The notes under the pieces were generated by a model that saw only the letters and a program-made list of their open reading frames with translations, ran no database searches and was not told the DNA's origin. Positions 18,111-26,661 of a DNA stretch of 64,000 nt are shown piece by piece (the first letter of the stretch is position 1; the number at the start of each line of letters is the position of its first letter). Source of the stretch: Rhodospirillales bacterium (GTDB taxonomy: Bacteria; Pseudomonadota; Alphaproteobacteria; Rhodospirillales; Casp-alpha2); contig JAGLED010000007.1 of the NCBI GenBank assembly GCA_023145215.1, positions 23,210 through 87,209 on the forward strand. The letters run 5' to 3'. The translations under genes and the position numbers were made by a program.

Positions 18111-19478
18111 TCACACCGCGTCGGCGCGTTCAAGGTCGATCAGATGAATGAACGAACCGACTACACGCCGATCAGCAAGACCGGTCTCACCCAGTTCCCG
18201 GCCGCTCGCATCCTCGGCACGAAACAGCGGCAGGCCCGGGCCTTCCTCGATCACCGTCGCAAAATGGAATTCGTGGCCGCGAAACCGGGTGCGCGCGCCG
18301 CCGAGCGGACCGGCCTTCGCCAGGGTGATCCGGCGATAGCCGATGTGCAAACGCCTTGTCGCGAAACTCGTCTCCAGCGGCAACAGGCCCGCCATCGGAT
18401 GACGGCGCCCGTCAGCATCCGTCAATCCCTGACCGAGCACCATGTAGCCGCCGCATTCGCCAAAGATCGGCTTCGATGCATCCGCGGCCTGCTGCAGCCC
18501 ATCCATGAAATCCCAGTTCGCCGAAATCCTGCCGGCGTGCAGTTCCGGATAGCCGCCCGGCAGATAGATCGCGTCCGCCTTCGGATCCGGCGCTTCATTG
18601 GTCAGCGGCGAAAAGAAACTGAGTTCCGATCCGGCGGCGCGCCAGCCTTCCAGCAGGGCCGGGTAGGCGAACGCGAACGCATCGTCGCGGGCAATGGCGA
18701 TTTTTTGACCGAGCGGCGGAATCAACAGCGGCGCATCCGATTTCGGTCGCACCGGCCAGGGCCGCATCGCGCGACGGAGGGCCGCGATATCGAGGTGTTC
18801 GCCGACCCAGTCGGCGGCCTTGTCGAGAAACGTCTCCAGATTTCGATGCTCACGGGCCTGCACGAGGCCCAGGTGGCGCGACGGCAGCTCCAGGGCGTCA
18901 TTACGGGGTAACGCGCCGAAAATCTCCAGATCGGGCGCGATCTTCTTCATTGCCTCTTTCAGGATTTCGACATGCCGGGCGCCGCCGACCCGATTGAAGA
19001 TCACCCCCGCAACATCGACGCCCGGCCTGTGTTCCGCAAATCCCTTCGCCAGCACGGCGGCGCTCGCCGCCTGTTTCGATGCATCGATCACCAGCACCAC
19101 CGGCCAACCGGTAATTTCCGCGAGCGCGGCGGTCGAACCGTCGTGCCTGTCATCCGAGTGCACGGCGCCGTCGAACAGCCCCATGACCCCTTCGCAGATG
19201 ATATCGTCGGCCTTTGCCGCCATGTCGCCTGCCAGCTCGGCCAGCGTTTCTTCGCGCATTGCCCAGGGATCGAGATTGCGGCACGGCCGGTTGGTCGCGG
19301 CGGTATGAAAAGCGGGATCGATATAATCGGGGCCGGTCTTGGCGGAGATCACGTCGATCCCCGTTTCACGCAAGTGACGAAGCAAACCGAGGGTAATCAG
19401 GGTCTTGCCGGCACCCGATGAGGGCGCGGCAATGATCAGCCCGCTGCCGGGAACGCCCGATAGGCGGCGCGCCGTCAC
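18111..19478 (-). CDS. cobB: Cobyrinic acid a,c-diamide synthase
   Basis: CobB/CbiA amidotransferase, 455 residues, which amidates the a and c carboxylates of (cobalt-)cobyrinic acid using glutamine and ATP. The N-terminal dethiobiotin-synthetase-like domain has the P-loop [11 protein letters not shown] at about residue 13 and [12 protein letters not shown]. The C-terminal glutaminase has the nucleophile Cys in [10 protein letters not shown] and HEFHFATV. The start is GTG 19478, overlapping the sco1 stop as GTGA; the in-frame extension to 19847 translates sco1 out of frame and is not real. It lies near cbiD-cobK but on the opposite strand. Confidence 0.93.
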   Translation of the reverse strand: MTARRLSGVPGSGLIIAAPSSGAGKTLITLGLLRHLRETGIDVISAKTGPDYIDPAFHTAATNRPCRNLDPWAMREETLAELAGDMAAKADDIICEGVMGLFDGAVHSDDRHDGSTAALAEITGWPVVLVIDASKQAASAAVLAKGFAEHRPGVDVAGVIFNRVGGARHVEILKEAMKKIAPDLEIFGALPRNDALELPSRHLGLVQAREHRNLETFLDKAADWVGEHLDIAALRRAMRPWPVRPKSDAPLLIPPLGQKIAIARDDAFAFAYPALLEGWRAAGSELSFFSPLTNEAPDPKADAIYLPGGYPELHAGRISANWDFMDGLQQAADASKPIFGECGGYMVLGQGLTDADGRRHPMAGLLPLETSFATRRLHIGYRRITLAKAGPLGGARTRFRGHEFHFATVIEEGPGLPLFRAEDASGRELGETGLADRRVVGSFIHLIDLERADAV

Positions 19479-20191
19479 AGAAGCTGTCCGATCCTCTCGG
19501 CCATCGCCTTCGGGTCTGTTCCGTGCGAAAAATGCGTCACCAGTTTCCCGTCCGGCCCCATCAGGTAGATGATCGAGGTGTGATCGACGAGGTAATCCTG
19601 CGGGTCCTCGCCCGCCGGATCGTTCTTGCGGTAATAGACCCGGTATTCGCGCGCGACCGCCTTGATCTGCTCTTCGGTCCCCGTCAGACCGACCGTACGC
19701 GGATGGAAGAACGAAACGTACTCGGCCAGATGATCGGGCGTATCCCGCGCCGGGTCGACGGAAATAAAGACAGGCACGATTTTCTCGGCCTTCTCTTCGC
19801 CCAGCATATCCAGCACTGCCGCCATGTCGCTCAGCGCGGTCGGACAAACATCGGGACAGTAGGTGTAACCGAAGAACACCATCATGTACTTACCGAGGAA
19901 GTCTTTTTCGGTGACCGTCTTGCCCTTTTGGTTGACGAGCGTGAACGGTCCGCCGACGCTGGGGCCGCTGTCGGACGACGAACTGCCGGCGGACTCTGAG
20001 CCGCGTTTCGCAAAATATTCGGTGCCGGCGAGTACGATCACGAAGGCAACGATCACGATCCCGACAAGCAGGACCAGCAACTTGCCACCGGACGATTTCT
20101 TCTTTTTCGGCGCCGCCGCTTCGCCCTCGACCGGGTCGAGCACGTTCGGCGTCTCCGGCGTCTCGTCCGCGTCTTTCTTGTCGTCAGACAT
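19475..20191 (-). CDS. SCO1/SenC copper-binding assembly protein
   Basis: 238-residue membrane-anchored thioredoxin-fold protein of the Sco1/SenC family, which delivers copper to the CuA or CuB site of haem-copper oxidases. After a charged acidic cytoplasmic N-terminus there is one transmembrane segment (about 49-69), then the CPDVCP copper motif in GYTYCPDVCPTALSDM and the third ligand His in LVDHTSIIYLMG. ATG 20191 is preceded by GGATGGG and is preferred over a TTG 11 codons upstream. Its stop overlaps the cobB start (GTGA). The cbb3 oxidase genes are 36 kb away, so the cobalamin location is unexpected. Confidence 0.9.
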   Translation of the reverse strand: MSDDKKDADETPETPNVLDPVEGEAAAPKKKKSSGGKLLVLLVGIVIVAFVIVLAGTEYFAKRGSESAGSSSSDSGPSVGGPFTLVNQKGKTVTEKDFLGKYMMVFFGYTYCPDVCPTALSDMAAVLDMLGEEKAEKIVPVFISVDPARDTPDHLAEYVSFFHPRTVGLTGTEEQIKAVAREYRVYYRKNDPAGEDPQDYLVDHTSIIYLMGPDGKLVTHFSHGTDPKAMAERIGQLL

Positions 20192-20273
20192 TTCCCATCC
20201 AATCGCTTTGATCGCGCCCGCCAATCATACGAGGATGCGGCGTTTCATCAAGCCCGCTAACGCTTTCCGGGCG

Positions 20274-20302
20274 TTGGCGCGGCGCCCCGATAGGCCTAAA
20301 CT
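20274..20302 (+). promoter_or_regulatory. Candidate leaderless promoter of cbiD
   Basis: TTGGCG (20274-20279), a 17-nt spacer and TAAACT (20297-20302) end 6 nt before the cbiD ATG. No Shine-Dalgarno sequence is present. It sits in the 117-nt divergent gap between sco1-cobB and cbiD-cobK, which otherwise shows no recognisable operator or B12 box. Confidence 0.4.
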
Positions 20303-20308
20303 CCGCCG

Positions 20309-21418
20309 ATGACTTCGCAATCACCGGCACGCAAACCCGATGGCGAACTACGCCGCGGCTGGACCACCGGCACCTGCGCCGCCGCGGGGGCCGCGGCCGC
20401 GTTCAGGGCGCTCCTGACCGGGGAAACCCAACGCACCGTGACGGTCCGTCTGCCCAAGGGGGAGGCGCCGACGTTCGAGCTAAATTGCTGCGAAAAGACC
20501 TCCGACGGCTGGCGCGCCGGGGTGATCAAGGACGCGGGCGACGATCCCGACGTGACCCACGGCGCGGAAATCATTTCATCAGTCAGAATACTCAATGACG
20601 ATGACGGCATCCGGTTCAAAGCCGGTGACGGCGTCGGCACGGTCACGTTACCCGGTCTGCCTGTACCCGTGGGCGAGCCGGCGATCAACCCGGGGCCCCG
20701 CGTCATTATTTCGGATGCCCTGCAAGCCGTCGCCGACGAACTGGACGCGCCTTGCAATGTTGAAGTCACCGTCTCGATCCCGGGTGGCGAAAAGATCGCG
20801 GAAAAGACCATGAACCCCCGGCTCGGTATCAAGGGCGGGTTGAGCGTGCTCGGCACGACCGGGATCGTCATTCCGTTCTCGTGCGCTTCCTGGATCAACT
20901 CCATCCACCGGGGGATCGACGTCGCCAGGCTACAAGGCATCGAACACCTGATCGCCGCCACCGGATCCACATCGGAAGCGTCCGCCATGCGCGAACATCC
21001 TGAACTCCCCGAACAGGCCTTCATCGACATGGGCGATTTCGCGGGCGGACTGCTGAAATACCTGCGCCGCCACCCGGCCCCCCGCCTGACATTGGTCGGC
21101 GGCGTCGCCAAGCTCGCCAAGTTGGCGCAGGGCCATCTTGATTTGCACTCCAAACGCTCGTCCGTCGATATGGAGAAACTCGCCGACGTCGCCGCCCATT
21201 TCGGCGCGGATAACGCACTCATGTCCAAAATCCGCTCCGCCAACACGGCGATGGAAGCGTTCGAGCATTGCCGGGACGCCGATATTTCGCTGGCCGACGC
21301 GATCGCGCGACAGGCCCGGGAAACGGCGATGGCATCCCTCGCCGGCGAGACCGAGGTCGATGTCATCGTCTACGACAGAACCGGCAATCGGGTCGGCACG
21401 AGTGACCATGACCGATAA
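20309..21418 (+). CDS. cbiD: Cobalt-precorrin-5B C1-methyltransferase
   Basis: CbiD, 369 residues, which methylates C1 of the corrin ring in the early-cobalt (anaerobic) route, replacing CobF. The family signature RRGWTTGTCAAAGAAAAF is at the N-terminus. GVGTVTLPGLPVPVGEPAINP and GLSVLGTTGIVIPFS follow, and the C-terminal part has DMGDFAGGLLKYLRR and LVGGVAKLAKLAQGHLDLH. Together with cbiG and cbiX it marks this organism's corrin route as cobalt-early. It is followed by cobK, whose start lies inside the end of cbiD. Confidence 0.94.
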   Translation: MTSQSPARKPDGELRRGWTTGTCAAAGAAAAFRALLTGETQRTVTVRLPKGEAPTFELNCCEKTSDGWRAGVIKDAGDDPDVTHGAEIISSVRILNDDDGIRFKAGDGVGTVTLPGLPVPVGEPAINPGPRVIISDALQAVADELDAPCNVEVTVSIPGGEKIAEKTMNPRLGIKGGLSVLGTTGIVIPFSCASWINSIHRGIDVARLQGIEHLIAATGSTSEASAMREHPELPEQAFIDMGDFAGGLLKYLRRHPAPRLTLVGGVAKLAKLAQGHLDLHSKRSSVDMEKLADVAAHFGADNALMSKIRSANTAMEAFEHCRDADISLADAIARQARETAMASLAGETEVDVIVYDRTGNRVGTSDHDR

Positions 21419-22160
21419 GACCGTCGTCATATTGGGGGGCACCGCCGACGCGCGAAAGCTCGCCGATAGTCTCGTCGAGAGCCGCGGCGATCGCATCCGC
21501 GTCATCACGTCGCTGGCCGGCCGGACGAAGAATCCGAAACTGCCGAAAGGCGAGATCCGCGACGGCGGCTTCGGGGGCGCGGAGGGACTGGCGACGTATC
21601 TAAGTGAGACCGGCTGCGATCTTTTGATCGATGCGACGCATCCGTATGCCGCGCAGATCAGCCGTCACGCCGCCGAAGCGGCGAAAGCCGCGAACGTACC
21701 ACGCCTGTTATTAAACCGCCCGGCCTGGGAAGAGCAGGATGGTGACAACTGGACGCACGTCCCGGATATCCAATCGGCCGCCGACCGAATCACCAGGTAC
21801 TCGCAGGCCTGCCTGATCACCACCGGCGTCAATGACCTCGCCGCATTCGCCGGGATCGTGACGACCAAAATGTTCGTCCGTCTGATCGAAAAACCTGAAA
21901 ATCTGCCGCTCGACCACGCCGAAATCGTGATCGGGTCGCCACCCTACAAAACCGGCGACGAGATCGCGTTGATGCAGATGCTCGGTATCGATCTGATGAT
22001 CACGAAGAACGCCGGCGGAACTGGAACCTACGCGAAGATCGAGGCCGCACGTACGCTCGGGATCGACGTGATCATGATCGACCGTCCGGCCCTACCCGAG
22101 AGCGATACTGTCGATAGCGTCGAAGGCGCACTAGCGCGCACCCTGGAAAATCTGGATTAA
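21408..22160 (+). CDS. cobK: Precorrin-6A / cobalt-precorrin-6A reductase
   Basis: CobK/CbiJ, 250 residues, an NAD(P)H-dependent reductase that reduces the corrin macrocycle after C1 methylation. The N-terminus is VVILGGTADARKLADSL; DLLIDATHPYAAQISRHAAEAA is the family signature. Further conserved parts are LLLNRPAW, ITTGVNDLAAFAG and the C-terminal TKNAGGTGTYAKIEAARTLG. ATG 21408 overlaps cbiD by 11 nt; an in-frame GTG at 21402 is possible. The stop overlaps that of the convergent Fe-S protein gene by 4 nt. Confidence 0.93.
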   Translation: MTDKTVVILGGTADARKLADSLVESRGDRIRVITSLAGRTKNPKLPKGEIRDGGFGGAEGLATYLSETGCDLLIDATHPYAAQISRHAAEAAKAANVPRLLLNRPAWEEQDGDNWTHVPDIQSAADRITRYSQACLITTGVNDLAAFAGIVTTKMFVRLIEKPENLPLDHAEIVIGSPPYKTGDEIALMQMLGIDLMITKNAGGTGTYAKIEAARTLGIDVIMIDRPALPESDTVDSVEGALARTLENLD

Positions 22161-23497
22161 TCGGCGACGTTCGGGTGCCGCTCGCGGTCCCGCGGCAGGA
22201 ACTGCTCCGACAGCATGAATGTCATCACCGCGTCACGCGCCTCGTCGAGGCTCATGCCATGTTCGGCGATGGTATCGGCGGCATCGGCGACGATGGCGTC
22301 GACGTCCTGCATCCCCTTGAGGCGCTTGAACAGATCGTCACGGCGGATCCCCATACTCTCGCCGATCAGATCCATGTAGTTGACGATCTCGAACGGCCAT
22401 GCAGCTTCATGGGAAGAGATTTCCCGGTGATCCGCGTGAAATACGCTACAAAGCGCCGTCACCCCGGCTGCCTCGGCCTTCTTAAGCACCCGGGCGATAG
22501 ACGATTCACGATATTCCGGCATGGTTTCCAATGCCGACATCTGGTAGCCGGCCTGATCGATCTCCAAATCCACAAACTCGAGGCCCGGAATCGCTTTCAA
22601 GAGCTTCTGCACGGCCTCGGTCACGCCGCGCGATCCGGGAAATTCAAACAGTGCGACTTTCTTGTTCACGGGCCGCATCATCAGACGCTTCATGTCGTCG
22701 AAGCGCCGGGCCATGTAGACCGGGAACATGTTGATGTCGAACAACGGCTCCCCCGGCGGCGACACGGACGGCAAGGCGATCTCGCCGAACTGGATCTGGC
22801 AGGTCGGGCACCACGCCAGCACTTCCGACGCGCCGGTTTCGTGGAATCGCTGGATCGTCGTCAAAGCCTGACGGCCCGCGTTCTCGGTATCGCCGGGCCG
22901 GAACTGCAATACGCCACAACAATTGCCGGGCCCGCCGTAAACTTCATAAGTCGCGCCCAGCTTGTCGAGCACGTCGAGGCACATCAGCCCGATATGCGGC
23001 GTCTTCAAAAGATTGCAGCCGGTGTAGAAAACGAGGTCGGGGGCTTGGGCGGGTTTGGCCCGTTTCGCCGGCGGGTTGAGCCTGGCCAACACATCCACCG
23101 GCATCTGCAACCGGGACAGCATCCGCACCCCCTGGCTCATGGCCTGGAATTTCTCCCGCCCTTCGGCCTTCCGCATCTCCGGCGCATTCAGTTCGTTCAG
23201 GCGCCGGCGCGCCATCGTCAGCATGAAACGCGGATTGATCCCTTCCGGACACGCGTCGATACAACGCCCGGTGCCGCAGCATTTGCGCGCCCAGATCTCG
23301 GCTTCCGGCGTGTGCGTTTCACCCTTGAGAATATCGATGACACCGCCCGCGAGTGCCTCCGGCGCGCTGTCGCCGATGCCGGCGATGGCCGGCGTCGGGC
23401 AAACCTCGGCGCACTTCCCACAGACCGTACACGCATCGACGATACCGTCGATGCGGCGGTCCAGATCGGCGATGAAGCTCTCGGCGGTTGCGCGCAT
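22157..23497 (-). CDS. HdrD/GlcF-like Fe-S oxidoreductase within the cobalamin cluster
   Basis: 446-residue protein built like the iron-sulfur subunits of heterodisulfide reductase or glycolate oxidase. A standard [4Fe-4S] motif CTVCGKCAEVCP is near residue 22. A second, atypical one (KCCGTGRCIDACP) has adjacent Cys and altered spacing. A cysteine-rich CCG domain follows with TGCN, GGPGNCCGVLQ and WCPTCQIQF. The second CCG domain is degenerate: FEFPGSRG stands where Cys would be expected and only CSVFHADHRE remains. GGGAGA precedes ATG 23497. It lies downstream of cobM (90-nt gap) and convergent with cobK. An electron-transfer role in corrin synthesis or cobalt reduction is inferred from position only. 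Confidence 0.85.
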   Translation of the reverse strand: MRATAESFIADLDRRIDGIVDACTVCGKCAEVCPTPAIAGIGDSAPEALAGGVIDILKGETHTPEAEIWARKCCGTGRCIDACPEGINPRFMLTMARRRLNELNAPEMRKAEGREKFQAMSQGVRMLSRLQMPVDVLARLNPPAKRAKPAQAPDLVFYTGCNLLKTPHIGLMCLDVLDKLGATYEVYGGPGNCCGVLQFRPGDTENAGRQALTTIQRFHETGASEVLAWCPTCQIQFGEIALPSVSPPGEPLFDINMFPVYMARRFDDMKRLMMRPVNKKVALFEFPGSRGVTEAVQKLLKAIPGLEFVDLEIDQAGYQMSALETMPEYRESSIARVLKKAEAAGVTALCSVFHADHREISSHEAAWPFEIVNYMDLIGESMGIRRDDLFKRLKGMQDVDAIVADAADTIAEHGMSLDEARDAVMTFMLSEQFLPRDRERHPNVAD

Positions 23498-23587
23498 GGC
23501 TCTCTCCCGTATCCGCTCACGCTATGGCGCGATCCGAATCCGGTCAATCAAGGCATTGTCACGGCAACATTGTTTGGGATTTTGGGA

Positions 23588-24349
23588 TCAACCGGCCTTG
23601 GGCCTGAGCACGTGATGGTGGTCTTCGGCGTAGAGCCGCGAGTCCTCGAACGTTTCGGGACCGAGTACGCGCCCCACCATGATTAACGCCGTCCGCGTGA
23701 TCCCCGCCGCTTTCACCTTATCGCGAATATCGCCGAGCGTGCCTTCGATGAATAGTTCGTCGGGCCAGCTCACCCGATAGGCGACGACGACGGGGCAGTC
23801 GGCACCGTAATAAGGGATAAGCGTCCGTTGCACGTGCGCCAGATTGTTGACGGACAGGTGGATCGCCAGCGTCGCACCGCTTTTTCCCAGCGTCTCCAGG
23901 TCCTCACCGTCGGGCATGGACGAAGACCGCACGGCGGTTCTGGTCAGGATCACCGTCTGCGCAACGTCCGGCAGCGTCAGCTCTTTCTTCAACGCCGCCG
24001 ACGCCGCGGCATAGGCCGACACCCCCGGTGTCACGTCGTAATCGATACCGAGGTCGTCGAGGCGCCGCATCTGTTCGGCGATCGCACCGTAAAGTGACGG
24101 ATCGCCGGAATGCACACGGGCGACATCTTTCCCGGCGGCGTGCGCCTTGCGTATTTCCTCGATGATCTGCTCCAGATGCATCGGTGCCGTGTCCATGACC
24201 AGCGCGTCCGTCGGCGCCTCGGCGATGATCGCCTCAGGCACCAGCGAGCCTGCATAGAGCACCACGGGGGCGGACTGAATAAGCTTCAGCCCGCGCACCG
24301 TGATCAGGTCCGCAGCGCCCGGACCGGCACCGATGAAATGAACGGTCAT
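23588..24349 (-). CDS. cobM: Precorrin-4 / cobalt-precorrin-4 C11-methyltransferase
   Basis: CobM/CbiF, 253 residues, a class III tetrapyrrole methylase that methylates C11. The N-terminal loop VHFIGAGPGAADLITVRG and the RVHSGDPSLYGAIAEQ motif are diagnostic of the family, followed by VTPGVSAYAAASAALKKELTLP, typical of C11 enzymes. The C-terminal domain has IHLSVNNLAHVQ and VVVAYRVSWPDE. ATG 24349 overlaps the stop of the LPPGL-repeat protein gene (ATGA), so its translation is probably coupled to that gene. Confidence 0.94.
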   Translation of the reverse strand: MTVHFIGAGPGAADLITVRGLKLIQSAPVVLYAGSLVPEAIIAEAPTDALVMDTAPMHLEQIIEEIRKAHAAGKDVARVHSGDPSLYGAIAEQMRRLDDLGIDYDVTPGVSAYAAASAALKKELTLPDVAQTVILTRTAVRSSSMPDGEDLETLGKSGATLAIHLSVNNLAHVQRTLIPYYGADCPVVVAYRVSWPDELFIEGTLGDIRDKVKAAGITRTALIMVGRVLGPETFEDSRLYAEDHHHVLRPKAG

Positions 24350-24843
24350 TGGTTTCTGATCACCCCTTCGAGCACGTCGAGGATCAGCTCCGTTCCTTTC
24401 TGCACCAGCACCACATCGTCGTCGACGATCACACGTTCGGTATTCTTGGGCGCTTTACCGAGCTTGTCTTCAAGATCCGGCGGCAGGTCACCCTTCATCA
24501 AGCCCGGCGGCAAACGGTTGCCGCGTTTTGCCAGACCCGGCGGCAATTGATCGCGTTTCGCGAGGCCGGGCGGCAGTCCGTTGCCGCGCCCCTTGCCTTT
24601 CGCGCCCTTGTTCTTGTGCTTTTCCTTCTTGCCACCCTTGCTGTCATCGTCGTCGTCAGCCTTGGCGCCGGGAACCTTGTCGTAATATTCCTTGATGATA
24701 CGCTTCTCGGCTTCCTTGAAGACGATATCGGCCATGTCGCCGAGCACACGCTCGGCGGTCGAACCCTGCGAAGGCGGGGTCGATTGCGCCTCGGCCTGGA
24801 CGGTCGCGAAGACGGCAATCAGTGCGACGATAAAAAATCTCAT
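24346..24843 (-). CDS. Exported LPPGL-repeat protein inside the cobalamin operon
   Basis: 165-residue protein with a signal peptide (about 1-19, cleavage after AEA) and no lipobox. An N-terminal helical region (VFKEAEKRIIKEYYDKVPG) is followed by an acidic run and a Lys/Gly-rich stretch. Then come four related units from about residue 89: GLPPGLAKRD, LPPGLAKRGN, LPPGLMKGD and LPPDLEDKL. The tail is ERVIVDDDVVLVQKGTELIL. The LPPGLAK repeats recall CigR/RcnB-like exported proteins, but I cannot establish homology. The stop overlaps the cobM start and the gene begins 15 nt after the cbiG-cobJ stop, so it is truly in the operon. Confidence 0.82.
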   Translation of the reverse strand: MRFFIVALIAVFATVQAEAQSTPPSQGSTAERVLGDMADIVFKEAEKRIIKEYYDKVPGAKADDDDDSKGGKKEKHKNKGAKGKGRGNGLPPGLAKRDQLPPGLAKRGNRLPPGLMKGDLPPDLEDKLGKAPKNTERVIVDDDVVLVQKGTELILDVLEGVIRNQ

Positions 24844-24858
24844 GTGTTTCCTCTTAAA

Positions 24859-26661
24859 CTAACCGCCGGCATGCTTGGCCGCATAGCCACGCGGCGTGTA
24901 GACCCATTCCCGCATCCCCCGTCGGATATGCCGGGTCGCGCTGGAACCGATCAGCACCAGCGTCAACATGTCCACCATATCAACTTCCAACGCCGAAAGT
25001 GTGATTACCTGCACATTTTCCCCCTCCCGACCAAGATTTCTGGCCAATATAACCGGCACATCCCCCGGCCTGTGGTTGAGGAGAATATCCTTTGCAGCTG
25101 CGAGTTGCGTTCTCCTGCGTTTCGACACCGGATTGTAAAACGCGACCGTGAAGTCGCCCTTGGCGGCGGCTTCGATGCGCTGTTCGATCACGTCCCACGG
25201 CGTCAACAAATCCGAAAGCGAGATCAGCGCAAAATCATGGCCCAGCGGCGCGCCGATCCTGGCCGCCGCAGCCTGCACCGCGGAGATCCCCGGACTGACC
25301 CGAATATCAATACGGTTGAAGGCGGGATCGTCATCCCGGTCGAGCACTTCGAACGCCAGCGCGGCCATCGCGTAGATCCCCGCGTCACCCGAACTGACAA
25401 GCGCCACGTCACGGCCCTCGGCGGCAAGCTCGATGGAACGCCTGACCCGCGCCTCTTCTTCGGACAGTTCCGACATATGCCGTTGTTTGTCCGATATCGC
25501 ATCGTCAAGAAGATCGAGATAAAGACCGTAACCGACGACATCGGTGGCCCCTGTCAGCCAGCTGCTGACTTCGGGTGTGCGCCACGACGCCTGGCCGGGC
25601 CCAATGCCGACGATGGAAAGACGTCCCCGCGCCCGTCCAAGGCGTTCCGGATCCACCGGTCGGGCGGCGCGGGCAATGGCGCAGGTCGCGCGTGCCGACT
25701 TCCTTTTCGGGACAATCAGTTCACCGTCAGCACCGACAGCGGCAAGCGCGGCCCCTTCCGCAACACCATGACACCCGACTTCGGCGAAGACGATGTCGGA
25801 CGGATTCTTAAGACGCGGCGTTTCCCGCTCTAAACGGGCCGCATCGAAGAACCGTACCGGCACCTCCAGATCTTCGGCCAACGACAGCACGGCGGGTTCG
25901 TCGGATTTGAGATCGATGGAAACGACACAGGCGACGGCTTCCGCTACCAGCCCGGCGTTATCGAGCGTTTCGCGCACCAGTTCAGCCACCTCGGAAGGAT
26001 CGCAATCCCGCTCGCAACCGATGCCGATGCACAGAATCTGCGGATGGATCACGAACGTCCCGTCATCGGACACCCCGTCGGTGACGCGGATCACTCTGTC
26101 CGCATCGACTGAAACGTTAGGCGCGTTCAACCATTCGGGGGCAGGCAGATGCGCATCGCGGTCAATGCGCACCGGATCGCCGTTCAGCATCGCCGCCATG
26201 AGAGGTTTCGCCGCCGACGCGTCCTTGATGCGCCAGCCGGCCGGCGGATCGTCGAGCGCAAACCCGAGCGAAAGGTCACCCGCCGTCGTCACCGCCGCGT
26301 CGATACCGAGCACCGCTGCGAGGACGCGCGCGATCCCGTTCGCGCCCTTGTGCCCACCCAACACCGGAACCACCGCGGATCCGTCTTCGGCAACCGCGAT
26401 CACCGGCGGCTCATCGTTCTTGTCGGCCAGCAGCGGCGCCACGGCACGCATCAGAATGCCTGCGGCACAAATCCCGATCACCGGCATACCGTCTCCGAAC
26501 AGGACCGCGATATGCTGAAGCGTGTCGGCAAAGGACACGTCAGGCGCGTTTGTCCGCCCTTGCAGGCCGTGAACGTCCCCACCGGTCGCGGCCGCCAGTC
26601 TGCGCGCCAGGGCTTCGCCGTTCCGGTTAAGAACGACATAGACGGGGTGTTTCGTGCTCAT
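24859..26661 (-). CDS. CbiG-CobJ fusion: cobalt-precorrin-5A hydrolase and precorrin-3B C17-methyltransferase
   Basis: 600-residue bifunctional enzyme. Residues 1 to about 340 are CbiG: GICAAGILMRAVAPLL, VPVLGGHKGANGIAR and the C-terminal CbiG lobe ILCIGIGCERDCDPSEVAELV, which opens the ring delta-lactone and releases acetaldehyde. Residues about 345-600 are CobJ/CbiH, a class III methylase: LSIVGIGPGQASWRTPE, GYGLYLDLL, VSSGDAGIYAMAALAFEV, VSPGISAVQAAAARIGAPLGHDF and FYNPVSKRR. CobJ/CbiH methylates C17 with ring contraction. Fusions of these two steps are known in some bacteria. ATG 26661 overlaps the cobI stop by 4 nt. CbiG points to the cobalt-early route. Confidence 0.93.
   Translation of the reverse strand: MSTKHPVYVVLNRNGEALARRLAAATGGDVHGLQGRTNAPDVSFADTLQHIAVLFGDGMPVIGICAAGILMRAVAPLLADKNDEPPVIAVAEDGSAVVPVLGGHKGANGIARVLAAVLGIDAAVTTAGDLSLGFALDDPPAGWRIKDASAAKPLMAAMLNGDPVRIDRDAHLPAPEWLNAPNVSVDADRVIRVTDGVSDDGTFVIHPQILCIGIGCERDCDPSEVAELVRETLDNAGLVAEAVACVVSIDLKSDEPAVLSLAEDLEVPVRFFDAARLERETPRLKNPSDIVFAEVGCHGVAEGAALAAVGADGELIVPKRKSARATCAIARAARPVDPERLGRARGRLSIVGIGPGQASWRTPEVSSWLTGATDVVGYGLYLDLLDDAISDKQRHMSELSEEEARVRRSIELAAEGRDVALVSSGDAGIYAMAALAFEVLDRDDDPAFNRIDIRVSPGISAVQAAAARIGAPLGHDFALISLSDLLTPWDVIEQRIEAAAKGDFTVAFYNPVSKRRRTQLAAAKDILLNHRPGDVPVILARNLGREGENVQVITLSALEVDMVDMLTLVLIGSSATRHIRRGMREWVYTPRGYAAKHAGG

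Noticed and set aside
19479..19847. In-frame extension of cobB upstream of GTG 19478
   Set aside because: The added residues are an out-of-frame translation of sco1, rich in Arg and Gly with no family resemblance, and the GTGA overlap gives a natural start.
22157..23497. CobZ or CobG identity for the Fe-S protein
   Set aside because: No flavoprotein domain, sirohaem-type site or haem-binding region is present; the CCG domain places it with HdrD/GlcF-like proteins.
22175..23686. 503-codon open frame antisense to the Fe-S protein
   Set aside because: No recognisable protein; the minus strand has ordered Cys motifs and a good ribosome site.
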